Part shown: piece after piece, positions 27,154 to 35,936 of the stretch | Position numbering within the stretch: the first letter of the stretch is position 1 | Layout of the letters: every line of letters begins with the position of its first letter | Assembly (NCBI GenBank): GCA_964483245.1 | Contig: CAZABP010000043.1 | Span: forward strand, 1-41,119 | Direction of reading: 5' to 3' | Source: CAZABP01 sp964483245 | GTDB taxonomy: Bacteria > Planctomycetota > UBA1135 > UBA2386 | DNA length: 41,119 nt | Notes under the pieces: generated by a model | What the model was told of the DNA's origin: nothing | The model's database searches: none | The model's input: the letters and a program-made list of their open reading frames with translations, nothing else | Position numbers and translations under genes: made by a program

Positions 27154-27708
27154 ATGAGTGCATTCGCAGTCGCACCTGCGATCGAACTGCTCGCGCGCAC
27201 GCCACGCGTCCTCGATGCCTGGCTGCGCGGACTGGATCCGTGTTGGAGCACAGCCGACGACGGCGAAGGCGGCTGGAGCGCGTTCGACGTCGTCGGACAC
27301 CTCATCCACGGCGAGCGCACCGACTGGATTCCGCGGCTGCGGTCGATCCTCGAGTATGGCGAAGCCCGGACGTTCACGCCGTTCGATCGCGAGGCGATGT
27401 TCGCAGCAAGCCGCGGCAAGAGCCTCGACGTCCTGCTCGACGAGTTTGCAGCCCTGCGCGCAGAGAACCTGCGGACGCTGCGCGAGGCTGGGCTGCTGCC
27501 CTCCGACCTGACCAGGCTCGGCCGCCATCCAGACTTCGGTCCCGTGACCCTCCGGCAGCTGCTCGCCACCTGGGTCGTCCACGATCTGGGTCACCTGCGC
27601 CAGATCGCACGCACGATGGCGGCGCAGTACGCAGCCGAAGTCGGCCCCTGGCGCGCGTACCTGTCGATCCTCGACGACGCCGAAGCCGCGCGCGCGCGCG
27701 CGCGCTGA
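27154..27708 (+). CDS. DinB-family (YfiT/DinB four-helix) protein
   Basis: 184 residues. The metal-binding histidines typical of the fold are visible in FDVVGHLIHGERTDWIPRL and WVVHDLGHLRQIARTMAAQY (H-x3-H type near the C-terminus), with the four-helix spacing of DinB/YfiT proteins. This superfamily includes thiol-dependent S-transferases (bacillithiol or mycothiol) and many uncharacterised members, so no substrate is assigned. The gene ends in a 19-base alternating CG tract encoding ARARAR, probably slippage-prone and not functionally important. The ATG at 27154 is chosen because the protein family begins there. It converges on the gene at 28011, with palindromic repeats between. Confidence 0.82.
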   Translation: MSAFAVAPAIELLARTPRVLDAWLRGLDPCWSTADDGEGGWSAFDVVGHLIHGERTDWIPRLRSILEYGEARTFTPFDREAMFAASRGKSLDVLLDEFAALRAENLRTLREAGLLPSDLTRLGRHPDFGPVTLRQLLATWVVHDLGHLRQIARTMAAQYAAEVGPWRAYLSILDDAEAARARAR

Positions 27709-27710
27709 GG

Positions 27711-27751
27711 GAAGCGGTACACCGAGTCTCTGAGACGCCGTGTACCGCTTC
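27711..27751. repeat. Palindromic repeat, GTACAC/GTCTC family, copy 1
   Basis: GAAGCGGTACAC (27711-27722) and GTGTACCGCTTC (27740-27751) are perfect inverted 12-mers. Between them is a second nested palindrome, GTCTC-T-GAGAC. It starts two bases after the DinB stop and could act as a terminator. Confidence 0.9.
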
Positions 27752-27780
27752 GCGCGGAAAAACACGCGGTAAGTGACTGA

Positions 27781-27815
27781 CTGCGTCTCTGAGACGTCGT
27801 GTACCGATGACGCAG
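27781..27815. repeat. Palindromic repeat, GTACAC/GTCTC family, partial copy 2
   Basis: The nested core cgtctctgagacg is present and is followed by tcgtgtacc, matching the right half of copy 1. The left gtacac arm is missing; a short ctgcgtc/gacgcag pair brackets the copy instead. Confidence 0.75.
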
Positions 27816-27909
27816 TGGCGGCTGGCGCGGCTCGCGCCCAACGGGTAACTCCGCTGCGAGCGCCCGCTCGCCGCACTGCAGCCCGGCGCCGGCCGCTGCG
27901 ACTGAGCGG

Positions 27910-28007
27910 AAGCGGTGCGCGCGGTCTCTGAGACCGCCGCCGTCAGTTCGCGTGCGGATCCGCACGCGAACTGACGGAGTTTGTCTCAGAGACACCGTGT
28001 ACCGCTT
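27910..28007. repeat. Palindromic repeat, GTACAC/GTCTC family, compound copy 3
   Basis: aagcggtgcgcgcGGTCTCTGAG on the left and its near-inverse ending gtgtaccgctt on the right enclose a 36-bp perfect palindrome (27941-27976, centre ggatcc). GTCTCTGAGAC (27924-27934) and GTCTCAGAGAC (27983-27993) match the nested core of copy 1. It ends three bases before the stop of the convergent gene at 28011. Confidence 0.88.
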
Positions 28008-28010
28008 GCG

Positions 28011-30605
28011 TCACTTGGCGACGAGTTGGAACTCCTGGTACGGCGCGGCGAGGACCTGGATGGTGCGTGGTTCCACGGCAGCTCCCGTGTTGAGCACGTC
28101 GACGACCAGGGTGACGCGGTACTCACCAGGTCCGATCACCTGGCAGTGCACGGCGCCGCTCGAATCCAGCACGAGCCGCTGTGGCCACTGCGCATACTCG
28201 CTCAGTCCTCCCCCGCCACCTTGCGTCCGCCACGCAGTCGGTGGCTCGGCGGCTTTGGTCGGCCACACGCGCGCGTAACACTTGGCACCCGCGGGCAACT
28301 GTAGCGCAGAGAGATCGAACCGAAGCGACAGACGGGGACCCGGCTGCAGCCGCACCGTTCGATCCTCGAAGACCTGCTGCAGGTCGGCGCGCCGGTATCC
28401 GGCGGCGAAGATTGCGACATCCACGGGCTGCGCCGTGATCAGCTCCAGCATGCTGCTCGCCGCCTGCGTCCCCGCCCACGCTTCGCGCGGCACGCTGGGC
28501 TTGAACAGGATCCGCGGCTCCCGCTCCGGCGCAATACGAGTGCCCTCGTCGTCCTGGAGGTCGATCCGGATCTTGCGGAGCTTGCCACGCAGATCGACGG
28601 TGCGCGGCCGGACGATCTCCCCCGCGCGGATCTCGACCTGCATCGGATCGACCAGCAGCAGTTCGTGCACGGTGCACAACTCGATCCGATGCGGCCCTGG
28701 CAGCAGGCCGGTCCAGCGGAACACCGGGCCACGACGCGGATCCAGGATTCCGTTCAGAGACTCCCGAGGATTGAGGAATGGGTTCCGTCCTGAGACCTGG
28801 CCCTGAGCAACCTGCGTCCCCGGCAGATGCTGGCCGGCGGAACCGGACAGCAAGGCCGTGAGCCCTGTCAGCTCGAAGCCGTCGTCGAGCAGGACCTCCA
28901 GCTCGAGGCTCCCCGGCGACTGCAACTCGATCCGCAGGTCGCGCGACCCCCGCAGGAACTCGACCGGCGGTGCCGGCGCGACTGCGGGCATGACCAGCAT
29001 CAGGCGCAGACGCTCTGCACTGGTCTCCCCGCGCAGTTCGAAGCTACCGCCATCACTCCATGCGATCGTGGCTGCGGGCACGCCGTCCCAGCCGAGTCGC
29101 CCGTCCGCAGCACCGACGACCTGCGCCTCGACGAACGGCGTGAAGCCGTGGAGCGGAATGCCCGCCGCGCCGACGACCTGGCCTGTTGCGAGGAGCGCAG
29201 GCGCAACCATCCGGATCGATCCGAGTTCGGTCGACCCAGGCACAGGGACACGGTCGACCGTGAGCAGAGCTCGCCGCGGGAGCTGACCCGTCGCGGGGCG
29301 GATCACGAACTCGAGCGCGCGCAGCATCTTCCCACGGAACATGTCCGGCACGCGCAGCGCGCCGACGCCGTGTTCATCGGTGACCGAAGCGAAGAAGCCG
29401 CCACCCCCGCTGTCGAACCGCGCCGTGACCGCCGGCTGCACGCCTGTCAGCGGCTGGTCCTGCTCGTCGACCAGTCGGAACCGGAGCTCCATCGGCGCCT
29501 CGAGTACGTCGAGCGTGCACTCGACCTCCTGGCCGGCGCGGGTGGGGCCGAGCAGTTGCGTCTCGACACGGTCGGCTTGCTCCAAGTGCACGAGGTATCG
29601 CTGGTGCAAGGCCACCTGTGCGAAGCGCGCTCGCCGCGATTCATCGAGCGGTTCCCACGCTTCCTCGTTCGACCGCTGCGCGTCGGCCAACCGCATCCTG
29701 ACGCGAGTGCTCGGGTGACGCTCGCCGCGCACCTGTACCACGACCGAACCACTGGCGGGCACCGGAACCATCAGCTCCTGCTCCGGCCAGGCATCGACGT
29801 CGAACACAGCACGCGCCGCCGCATCGAATCCCGCGGAGCGGATCCTGATCTCCACGCGCCGGACACCGTGCGTCGGATCCTGCGTGACGCCACCCAACCA
29901 CTTCTGTGCGTGTCGCACCTGCAGACGGCCTTCGCCGTCGGTCCAGCCGAGCTCGAGCAATCGCGGCTGCGCAGCCCCCTGCCACGAACCCCAGTAATGC
30001 CAGGAAAGCTGCAGTCCGGGCACCGGCTCACCAGCCGGTCCGACCGCGCGCAGCCGCAACGTGCGCTGTTCCTCGAGACCGATCGTGACGCGGCCCTGCT
30101 CGGTCCAGCCCGGACCGCCAACCTGCCCATCACCGACCAGCTCACCGGCGCGCGCCACGAGATGTGCACCACCTCCGACAGGCACCCGGCACGTGCCATC
30201 ACCGGCAGTCCGGTACCGCTTCCCGTGTGCAACCACCCGGTCCTCCAACCCCTCGTTCCAGTGCACGAGGCTGAGTGGCGGCGGCGCCGGCGGTCCCTCG
30301 CCGTACCCGAGCACCCAGACGTCCGCGTCCGCGACCGGTTGCCGGTCCGCGCTGCGCAGCACGAGCAGCTCGATCAGCCTTGCTTCGGCGCGTTCACCGC
30401 CGATGCCGACTGGAACCCGCTCAGCGGCCTCCTCGCCCGCGGCGCCTGCCGCGCCACCCGTCGCGGCAACGACCTCGGTCGGGGCAGCCGCCGGCTGCTC
30501 CCGCGACGTGCTGCTCTGCTCAGGCTCGCCATCCCCTCGCATTGCCACCGCAGCGGCGATCCCGAGCAGGAGGACGACCAACAGCGCAACGAGCCTCCTA
30601 TCCAT
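28011..30605 (-). CDS. Large membrane-anchored beta-sandwich repeat protein
   Basis: 864 residues from the ATG at 30605, preceded by GGAAGG five bases upstream (an in-frame GTG at 30611 is less likely). The anchor LVALLVVLLLGIAAAVAM is followed by a Ser/Thr/Glu/Ala-rich linker and a long series of beta-sandwich repeats: LRLRAVGPAGEPVPGLQLSW, MELRFRLVDEQDQPLTGVQP and ATGQVVGAAGIPLHGFTPFV are the clearest carboxypeptidase-regulatory-like units. No enzyme motif found. Similar architecture to the proteins at 6737-13263 and 22120 but longer. It is transcribed towards the DinB gene. Probably periplasm-facing or outward-facing; function unknown. Confidence 0.82.
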   Translation of the reverse strand: MDRRLVALLVVLLLGIAAAVAMRGDGEPEQSSTSREQPAAAPTEVVAATGGAAGAAGEEAAERVPVGIGGERAEARLIELLVLRSADRQPVADADVWVLGYGEGPPAPPPLSLVHWNEGLEDRVVAHGKRYRTAGDGTCRVPVGGGAHLVARAGELVGDGQVGGPGWTEQGRVTIGLEEQRTLRLRAVGPAGEPVPGLQLSWHYWGSWQGAAQPRLLELGWTDGEGRLQVRHAQKWLGGVTQDPTHGVRRVEIRIRSAGFDAAARAVFDVDAWPEQELMVPVPASGSVVVQVRGERHPSTRVRMRLADAQRSNEEAWEPLDESRRARFAQVALHQRYLVHLEQADRVETQLLGPTRAGQEVECTLDVLEAPMELRFRLVDEQDQPLTGVQPAVTARFDSGGGGFFASVTDEHGVGALRVPDMFRGKMLRALEFVIRPATGQLPRRALLTVDRVPVPGSTELGSIRMVAPALLATGQVVGAAGIPLHGFTPFVEAQVVGAADGRLGWDGVPAATIAWSDGGSFELRGETSAERLRLMLVMPAVAPAPPVEFLRGSRDLRIELQSPGSLELEVLLDDGFELTGLTALLSGSAGQHLPGTQVAQGQVSGRNPFLNPRESLNGILDPRRGPVFRWTGLLPGPHRIELCTVHELLLVDPMQVEIRAGEIVRPRTVDLRGKLRKIRIDLQDDEGTRIAPEREPRILFKPSVPREAWAGTQAASSMLELITAQPVDVAIFAAGYRRADLQQVFEDRTVRLQPGPRLSLRFDLSALQLPAGAKCYARVWPTKAAEPPTAWRTQGGGGGLSEYAQWPQRLVLDSSGAVHCQVIGPGEYRVTLVVDVLNTGAAVEPRTIQVLAAPYQEFQLVAK

Positions 30606-30769
30606 CGACACCTTCCGACGGCGCTGCAGACCGCGTCATGGCGGGAATGTCTCCTCACCATGCGTCCGACTCCAGGATCCCCGGCCACAGCGCGTCCTGA
30701 CCCGCCCCCCGCTTCCCGTCCGCCTCCGCCTCCGTCTCCGCTCCCAGCTCGGCGCGCCTTGGGCGCGCC

Positions 30770-32653
30770 TCACCGCAAATCCTGCAACTCCGTCAACCGC
30801 TGATACACGCCGGCCCGCGCGAGCAGCTCTTCGTGCCGCCCCTGCTCGACCAACCTCCCGTTCTCGAGCACCAGGATCTGATCCGCCCCGCGCACGGTCG
30901 CGAGCCGGTGCGCGATCACGACCGACGTCCGCCCGTGCATCAGGTTCTGCAGCGCCCGCTGCACCGCATCCTCGCTCTCCGAATCGAGCGCCGACGTCGC
31001 TTCATCCAGGAACAGGATCGCCGGATCCCGCAGGATCGCGCGCGCGATCGTGATCCGCTGCATCTGTCCACCGCTCAGATTGCACCCGCGCTCACCGGCC
31101 GGGCTCTCGTATCCCTGCGGCAACGACTGGATGAACTCATGGATCTGCGCCTGCTGCGCCGCCACTTCCACCTGCTCGCGCGTCGCGTCCGGCCGGCCGC
31201 ACAGGATGTTCTCGTACAACGACGTGTTGAACAGGAACGGCTGCTGCGTCACGACGGCAACGTGCCGCCGATACGATGCGAGTTCGACCTCGCGCAGATC
31301 CTGTCCATCGACGAGGACGCGCCCCTCCGAGGGATCGTGGAAGCGCAACATCAGGTCGACGGCCGTCGACTTGCCCGCACCCGACGGCCCGACCAGCGCC
31401 ACCGTCTGCCCGGGATCGATCCGGAACGACACCTCGCGCAGCACCGGCTCGCGCTCATAGCGGAACGAGACGCGCTCGAACGTGATCGCGCCGCGCGGCC
31501 GCGCCAGCTGCTGTGCGACCCCAGTCGCCCCGGCGTCCGGCTGCTCGCGCAGCACCTCTTCGATCGACTCGAGGGCGCCGGTCGATTCCATCAACACGTT
31601 GTAAGCGCGCGTCAGGTGCTTGACGTGCTGGTAGTTGGTCGCGAGCAGCGGAATCGCCACTGCGATCTCGGCGAAGGTCCGGTACTCGCTCAACACGAAC
31701 CAGCCGAACCCGAGCAGCAGCGCGGCGAACGCGAGCTGATACGCCGCATACACGCCGGCCTGCGAGAGCGCCTTCGTGCGCAGCATGCTCTTGGTGCGGC
31801 GCAGGTAACGATTGTTGTTCTGCTCGAACTCGTTGAGCCGCTGGCGCTCGAGCTGGAACGCCTTGACCGTCTTGATGCCGGACAGGATCTGGTTCATCGA
31901 CTCGGTCGACTCCCCCATCGCGGCGAGGCTACGGCTGGAGGTGCGCTGCACCTTGCGCCCGAGCTTGATCATCGGCAATGCGAACAGCGGCAACATCACG
32001 ACGACGACCAGCGTCGCCTCTGGCATCACGACCAGCAGCAGCAGGATGTTCATGACGATCATCAGCGGATCGACGATCGCGTTGTCGACCGCCAGCGAGA
32101 ACGACCGCGTCAGCGCGGTCGTGTTCGTCGTCAGGCTGGAGATCAGCTCGCCCATGCGCTGCATGCCGAAGTACCGCAACGGCAGCCGCAGCAGATGGGC
32201 GGCGACCTCGTTGCGCAGATCCACGACCAGCTTGGTCGCGAAATAGCGGCTGAACACCAGCACACCGTACATCGCCAGCGCCCCGGGGAGCGCGAACAGC
32301 ATCGCCGCGAACGCGCAGCCGAACACGAGCTCCAGCGCCAGGCTGTCGACGCTTAGTCCGAGCCACCCGGTCACGGACGTCGAGAAGTCGAGCATCCACG
32401 CGACGCGCTCGCTGCCGCCGGTCAACGTCTCGCGCGTGACGCCCTCGCCATGCTGCAAAGCGCGCATCAGCGGCTCGATCAGGAGCAGCGGGACCTTGGT
32501 GCAGAATGCCTCGAGCGCGCCACAGCCGAGCGCCAGCCAGACCAACGCGCGGTTGGCCAGGAAGCCCTGCCAGATCCGGCGCAGCATCGTGCGCACCGGC
32601 AGCGAGGTCTGCTCCGTCACCGCAGGCGCCTGCATCCGCGGCAGGCATAGCAC
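30770..32653 (-). CDS. ABC exporter, fused membrane and ATPase domains (MsbA-like)
   Basis: 627 residues. The membrane domain (about 30-345) has six hydrophobic segments. The ATPase has Walker A GPSGAGKST (422-430), Q-loop VVTQQPFLF, signature NLSGGQMQR (525-533), Walker B ILFLDE (546-551) and the H-loop VIAHRLATV. Half-transporters of this layout form homodimers; MsbA flips lipid A precursors, and relatives export lipids, peptides or drugs. Substrate cannot be assigned from sequence. Start could be the ATG at 32653 or the one at 32635; the first 14 residues are not hydrophobic. No partner transporter gene is adjacent. It precedes the 864-residue gene on the same strand, 165 bp apart. Confidence 0.93.
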   Translation of the reverse strand: MLCLPRMQAPAVTEQTSLPVRTMLRRIWQGFLANRALVWLALGCGALEAFCTKVPLLLIEPLMRALQHGEGVTRETLTGGSERVAWMLDFSTSVTGWLGLSVDSLALELVFGCAFAAMLFALPGALAMYGVLVFSRYFATKLVVDLRNEVAAHLLRLPLRYFGMQRMGELISSLTTNTTALTRSFSLAVDNAIVDPLMIVMNILLLLVVMPEATLVVVVMLPLFALPMIKLGRKVQRTSSRSLAAMGESTESMNQILSGIKTVKAFQLERQRLNEFEQNNNRYLRRTKSMLRTKALSQAGVYAAYQLAFAALLLGFGWFVLSEYRTFAEIAVAIPLLATNYQHVKHLTRAYNVLMESTGALESIEEVLREQPDAGATGVAQQLARPRGAITFERVSFRYEREPVLREVSFRIDPGQTVALVGPSGAGKSTAVDLMLRFHDPSEGRVLVDGQDLREVELASYRRHVAVVTQQPFLFNTSLYENILCGRPDATREQVEVAAQQAQIHEFIQSLPQGYESPAGERGCNLSGGQMQRITIARAILRDPAILFLDEATSALDSESEDAVQRALQNLMHGRTSVVIAHRLATVRGADQILVLENGRLVEQGRHEELLARAGVYQRLTELQDLR

Positions 32654-32824
32654 GCGACGCAGACAGATTCCGCTGTTCCCCCGCGGCCGCCGGCGGTCAT
32701 CGGTTGTCTCCGGCGGGTCACCGCGTGCGCGGCACAGCGCGAGCTCGGCGGCAGCGATCCGCCCCGTCCACCCGCCCGGGCGGCGCGTCAGCGCGTCAGC
32801 GCGCGCCGCCGCGCCACGGCGCGG

Positions 32825-34438
32825 CTACTCGATCTTCGCCTTGGCGACGACCTCGTTGGCCCACTGCAGGAAGCGCCAGTTGACGTAGTCCTGCTTGACC
32901 AGGTCACGCACGCGCGAGTCGCTGATGTCCGGCTGCTCACTGCGGGCCGGCGTGCGCGCCGTCACGCGCGCGATGAAGTACGCATCCGGGCTGCGCAGCG
33001 GCCCGACGATCTCACCCTCGGGCGCGTCATAGAACAGGTAGCTCGCAACCGAATACCCCTGCAGCAGGTCGAGGAACTCGCTCTCCCGCAGCGTCTGCCG
33101 GAGCTGGTTCAGCGGCTTCATGCCGAGCCGTCCCTTCTCCTCGTCGTTGACGTAGTACTCGCCGTACTCCTGCATGATCGTGTCGAAGCTCTCGCCCTCC
33201 TTCAGCCTGGCGAATGCCTCGTCGGCACGGGCCTTGGCGCGGGCGAAGCCATCCGGCAGCCAACCGCCGGTCTTCACGTCGCGGGCCAGGATCTGGATCA
33301 CGTCGCAGCTGGTCTGGCCGTCACCGAAGAACCGCGTGAACCGCTTGCCGTGCTCCTTCAGGTTGTCGTCGTTGATCTCCTTGCTGATCAACCGCTCGTA
33401 GCAGTGCATCAACCGCCAGCGCCCGCGGAACGCCTCGAGGCTCGGATAGCCGCGGAACGCGGTCGCCAGCACTTCGGTGTTGAACGGCGTCGCGTCGTAC
33501 GGCTTGCGGTACTCGTCGAACGCGGTGCGGAACTCTTCGTCACTGACCCAGGCGCCGTTCGACTCGAGCTCCTGGCGCAGCGCCTCGCGGATCACGACCT
33601 CGGACATCGCGCGCTCGAGGTCCTGATGGAACAGCCCCGGACGCACCATCTCGAAGGCATCCTCGGTCTTCCACAGCCGGTCGTTGACGCTCAGGCAGAC
33701 GTCGCCCGGCAAGCCGTCCGACGGGTAGCGGATGTCACTCCACTTCTCGAGCTGGCGCTGCACCCAGCCGCGGCAGAGCTGGATCCAGAACGGCGGCAGC
33801 ATGCGGGCATTCCCCTGCTCGTCGCGCGCGCTCTTCTCGATCGTCTCCCAGAACTGCTTGCCGTCGCCCTGGCCCGAGGAAGCCATGATCGCTTCCTTGG
33901 TGATCTCCGGCCATTGGTCGGCCGGACCGGGGAAGAAGATCTTGTCGAACCGCTCGGTCTGCCGGCGCTGCTGGATGTAGCCCTCCTTGGTGAGCTGCGT
34001 CATCGCGCGCACGGCATCCCAGAACTCGGTCCCGGGGTTCTTGATCTGGAACTCGCGCACCTGGCCCTCGAGCTCCTGCATGATCTGCTCCTCGGGGATG
34101 TCGAGGTCCTCCTTCTTCATCTTCCCCTCGGCGATCGCACGCTCGCTCCACTCGTCGATGAAGAAGTCGGCCTTCTTCGCGCGCACCATGTTGGCGCCGA
34201 CCAGGTGGATCGCCTCGCGCTTGATCGTGTCGACCGACACCTCCTTGCCGTTGACCCGGACCGGGCGGAGGCCGCCGGTGCGCGCGTCGAGCAGCTCCTG
34301 GTTGAGCTGCCGGATCTCGGTCTGGAGCTGCTGCTCGGCCGGCGTCGGCGGCGCCTGTTGGGCGGGAGCGGCGAGGGCCAGCAGGCTGGCGGCAGCGAGG
34401 AGCAGGGGCGAAATGGGCTCGAGCGGGCGAAGGGACAT
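32825..34438 (-). CDS. Exported parvulin/SurA-like protein
   Basis: 537 residues from the ATG at 34438 (MSLRPLEPISPLLLAAASLLALAAPAQ is a signal peptide). A long alpha-helical, highly charged region resembling SurA N-domains occupies about 30-380, with two sets of dimer-like helices (KREAIHLVGANMVRAKKADFF and ERAMSEVVIREALRQELESNG). A PpiC-type rotamase-like unit lies near 385-505 (SCDVIQILARDV, ADEAFARLKEGESFDTIMQEYG, GEIVGPLRSPDAYFIARV). Such proteins assist outer-membrane protein folding. Whether isomerase activity remains is unclear, since the parvulin active-site residues are not all obvious. It is divergent from the operon at 34564, which also holds a parvulin-like lipoprotein. Confidence 0.78.
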   Translation of the reverse strand: MSLRPLEPISPLLLAAASLLALAAPAQQAPPTPAEQQLQTEIRQLNQELLDARTGGLRPVRVNGKEVSVDTIKREAIHLVGANMVRAKKADFFIDEWSERAIAEGKMKKEDLDIPEEQIMQELEGQVREFQIKNPGTEFWDAVRAMTQLTKEGYIQQRRQTERFDKIFFPGPADQWPEITKEAIMASSGQGDGKQFWETIEKSARDEQGNARMLPPFWIQLCRGWVQRQLEKWSDIRYPSDGLPGDVCLSVNDRLWKTEDAFEMVRPGLFHQDLERAMSEVVIREALRQELESNGAWVSDEEFRTAFDEYRKPYDATPFNTEVLATAFRGYPSLEAFRGRWRLMHCYERLISKEINDDNLKEHGKRFTRFFGDGQTSCDVIQILARDVKTGGWLPDGFARAKARADEAFARLKEGESFDTIMQEYGEYYVNDEEKGRLGMKPLNQLRQTLRESEFLDLLQGYSVASYLFYDAPEGEIVGPLRSPDAYFIARVTARTPARSEQPDISDSRVRDLVKQDYVNWRFLQWANEVVAKAKIE

Positions 34439-34563
34439 GATGTTGGGCCGCGGAAAGGGCGCGGCAGTGTAGCCATCGGGAACGGGCGCACCAACGGCCG
34501 GGGCCACCCAAAGCTCCGCCGCGCCCGAGCGGGCCCGCGCGCGCGGTTATGCTCCCCCGGCCG

Positions 34564-35256
34564 ATGAGCTACGAGCCCCGCACGATCGCATTCCTGAGCG
34601 AGCTGCTCTACCCCCCGATCCAGCTGCGCTCGGACATCGTCCAGGGGATCCACAACAGCCTGTTCCAGCAGCCGGAGTTCAGTTACCAGAACTTCCAGGT
34701 GGCCAACGACGGGATCCACCTGACGAACCTGCCGCAGACCCCGGGCAGCGTGTCGTCGGTGACGTTCCTGCCGGATCGGCTGGTGATCCGCGAAGAGCTG
34801 CGCAGCACGACGGTCGAGGAATACGCGACCCGGCTGGTCAACGTCGCCACCGTCGCGTTCCGTGCGCTCGGGGTGCAGACCAGCGTCGCGCAGCAGTTCG
34901 TGGTCCGCTCGCTGGTGACGCCGCCCGGTGAGGAGCATGCGGCGGGGTACTTCGTGCGCCACGTGTTCTCTGCCAACGAGGGGGCGTGGGGCAAGCTCGG
35001 CCGCCCCGTGCAGGCGATCGGCGTGCGGCTGATGCTGCCGCCGTACGAGGAGCACCGCGAGGCGTTCCACCTGCGCATCGAGACCTGGCAGCACGATCCG
35101 CGCTCGGTCTGGCTGGAGAACGTCGGCAGCTTCACGCAGCCGACGTCGGCCGAGAACCTGCCGGAGCTCAGCACGTACCTGTACGCGACCTACAAGTTCC
35201 TGACCGGTCGCGCGATCCCCTATCTCGCTTCGTTCGGGCGTCCGCGGGAAGAGTGA
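34564..35256 (+). CDS. Protein of unknown function, first gene of a four-gene operon
   Basis: 230 residues from the ATG at 34564. No signal peptide or membrane segment. The sequence is a mixed alpha/beta soluble type: SVSSVTFLPDRLVIREELRS, then EEYATRLVNVATVAFRALGV, RSLVTPPGEEHAAGYFVRHV, and ETWQHDPRSVWLENVGSFTQ. I do not recognise the family. The pattern of an N-terminal strand pair and later helix followed by long strands recalls short TIGR04255-like proteins, but this is weak. Its stop overlaps the next gene (GTGA), so it is coupled to the lipoprotein, HEAT-repeat and peptidase-like genes downstream. Confidence 0.75.
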   Translation: MSYEPRTIAFLSELLYPPIQLRSDIVQGIHNSLFQQPEFSYQNFQVANDGIHLTNLPQTPGSVSSVTFLPDRLVIREELRSTTVEEYATRLVNVATVAFRALGVQTSVAQQFVVRSLVTPPGEEHAAGYFVRHVFSANEGAWGKLGRPVQAIGVRLMLPPYEEHREAFHLRIETWQHDPRSVWLENVGSFTQPTSAENLPELSTYLYATYKFLTGRAIPYLASFGRPREE

Positions 35257-35936
35257 GGTCGGTGCGGGGTGCGGCAGGCAGCGGCCTGCTCTGGATGTGG
35301 GCGATCACCGGCTGCGGCGGCGGACCGGCGGATCCGGTGCCGGCGCAGCCGCCGCTGCTGCTGGCGGTCGGCGACATCGAGATCCCGCTCGCCGAGGCCG
35401 AGCAATGGCTGCCATACCTGGATCAGGTCGACCGGCGCGCGAGCCGCAACGCGAAGCTGCGCATGCTGCTGACGCTGCACCTGCTGCCGATCGAACTGGC
35501 GCGGCGCGCGCACGCCGCGCAGCGTGCCGAGCTGCGCGCCCAGGCGGAGTCGATGGTGCGCGTCGCCGGCAACGGTGGGTTCGGCGAGTTGCTGACCAAG
35601 GGGCGCAACTATGGCGCGTATCGGCCGCAGGACGGGTTCCTGCGCAACGAGCTGCCGCTCAGCGTCGCGCGCTATGCGTTCGATCCGGCGAACCTCGGGC
35701 GCGTCAGCCCCGTGCTCGAGACGCCGCAGGGATTCGCCGTCGTGGCGGTGGCGGACATCACTCCCGGCTCGACCAGCCTGCTCGACCGCGTGGATGCCGT
35801 GGTCGTGCCGTTCTACACCCATCCTCCCGCGGAGTTCGGCGCCTGGCTGCAAGGCGCGACCGCAGAGCTCGCGAACCTTCCCCTCCGCATCGATCCTGCG
35901 CATCGCGACGCGATGCCGGAGTACCTACGCCAGTGA
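35253..35936 (+). CDS. Parvulin-like lipoprotein
   Basis: 227 residues from a GTG at 35253 overlapping the previous stop. The N-terminus has a lipobox: LLWMWAITGC with Cys21 as the lipid-modified residue. The mature protein starts LLLAVGDIEIPLAEAEQWLPYL, the usual opening of SurA/PpiC proteins. A shortened rotamase-like unit ends with VSPVLETPQGFAVVAVADITPG. It is much shorter than a full SurA, with little of the helical chaperone domain. Probably tethered to the periplasmic face of a membrane. A second GTG at 35262 is possible. Folding-factor role is inferred. Confidence 0.75.
   Translation: MRSVRGAAGSGLLWMWAITGCGGGPADPVPAQPPLLLAVGDIEIPLAEAEQWLPYLDQVDRRASRNAKLRMLLTLHLLPIELARRAHAAQRAELRAQAESMVRVAGNGGFGELLTKGRNYGAYRPQDGFLRNELPLSVARYAFDPANLGRVSPVLETPQGFAVVAVADITPGSTSLLDRVDAVVVPFYTHPPAEFGAWLQGATAELANLPLRIDPAHRDAMPEYLRQ

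Noticed and set aside
27711..28007. CRISPR array
   Set aside because: Repeats are palindromic, unequal in length and irregularly spaced with no unique spacers of constant size, and no cas genes are present.
30833..32356. Forward open frame opposite the ABC exporter
   Set aside because: Reverse strand has all ABC motifs in order. The forward translation is Arg/Gln/His-rich noise.
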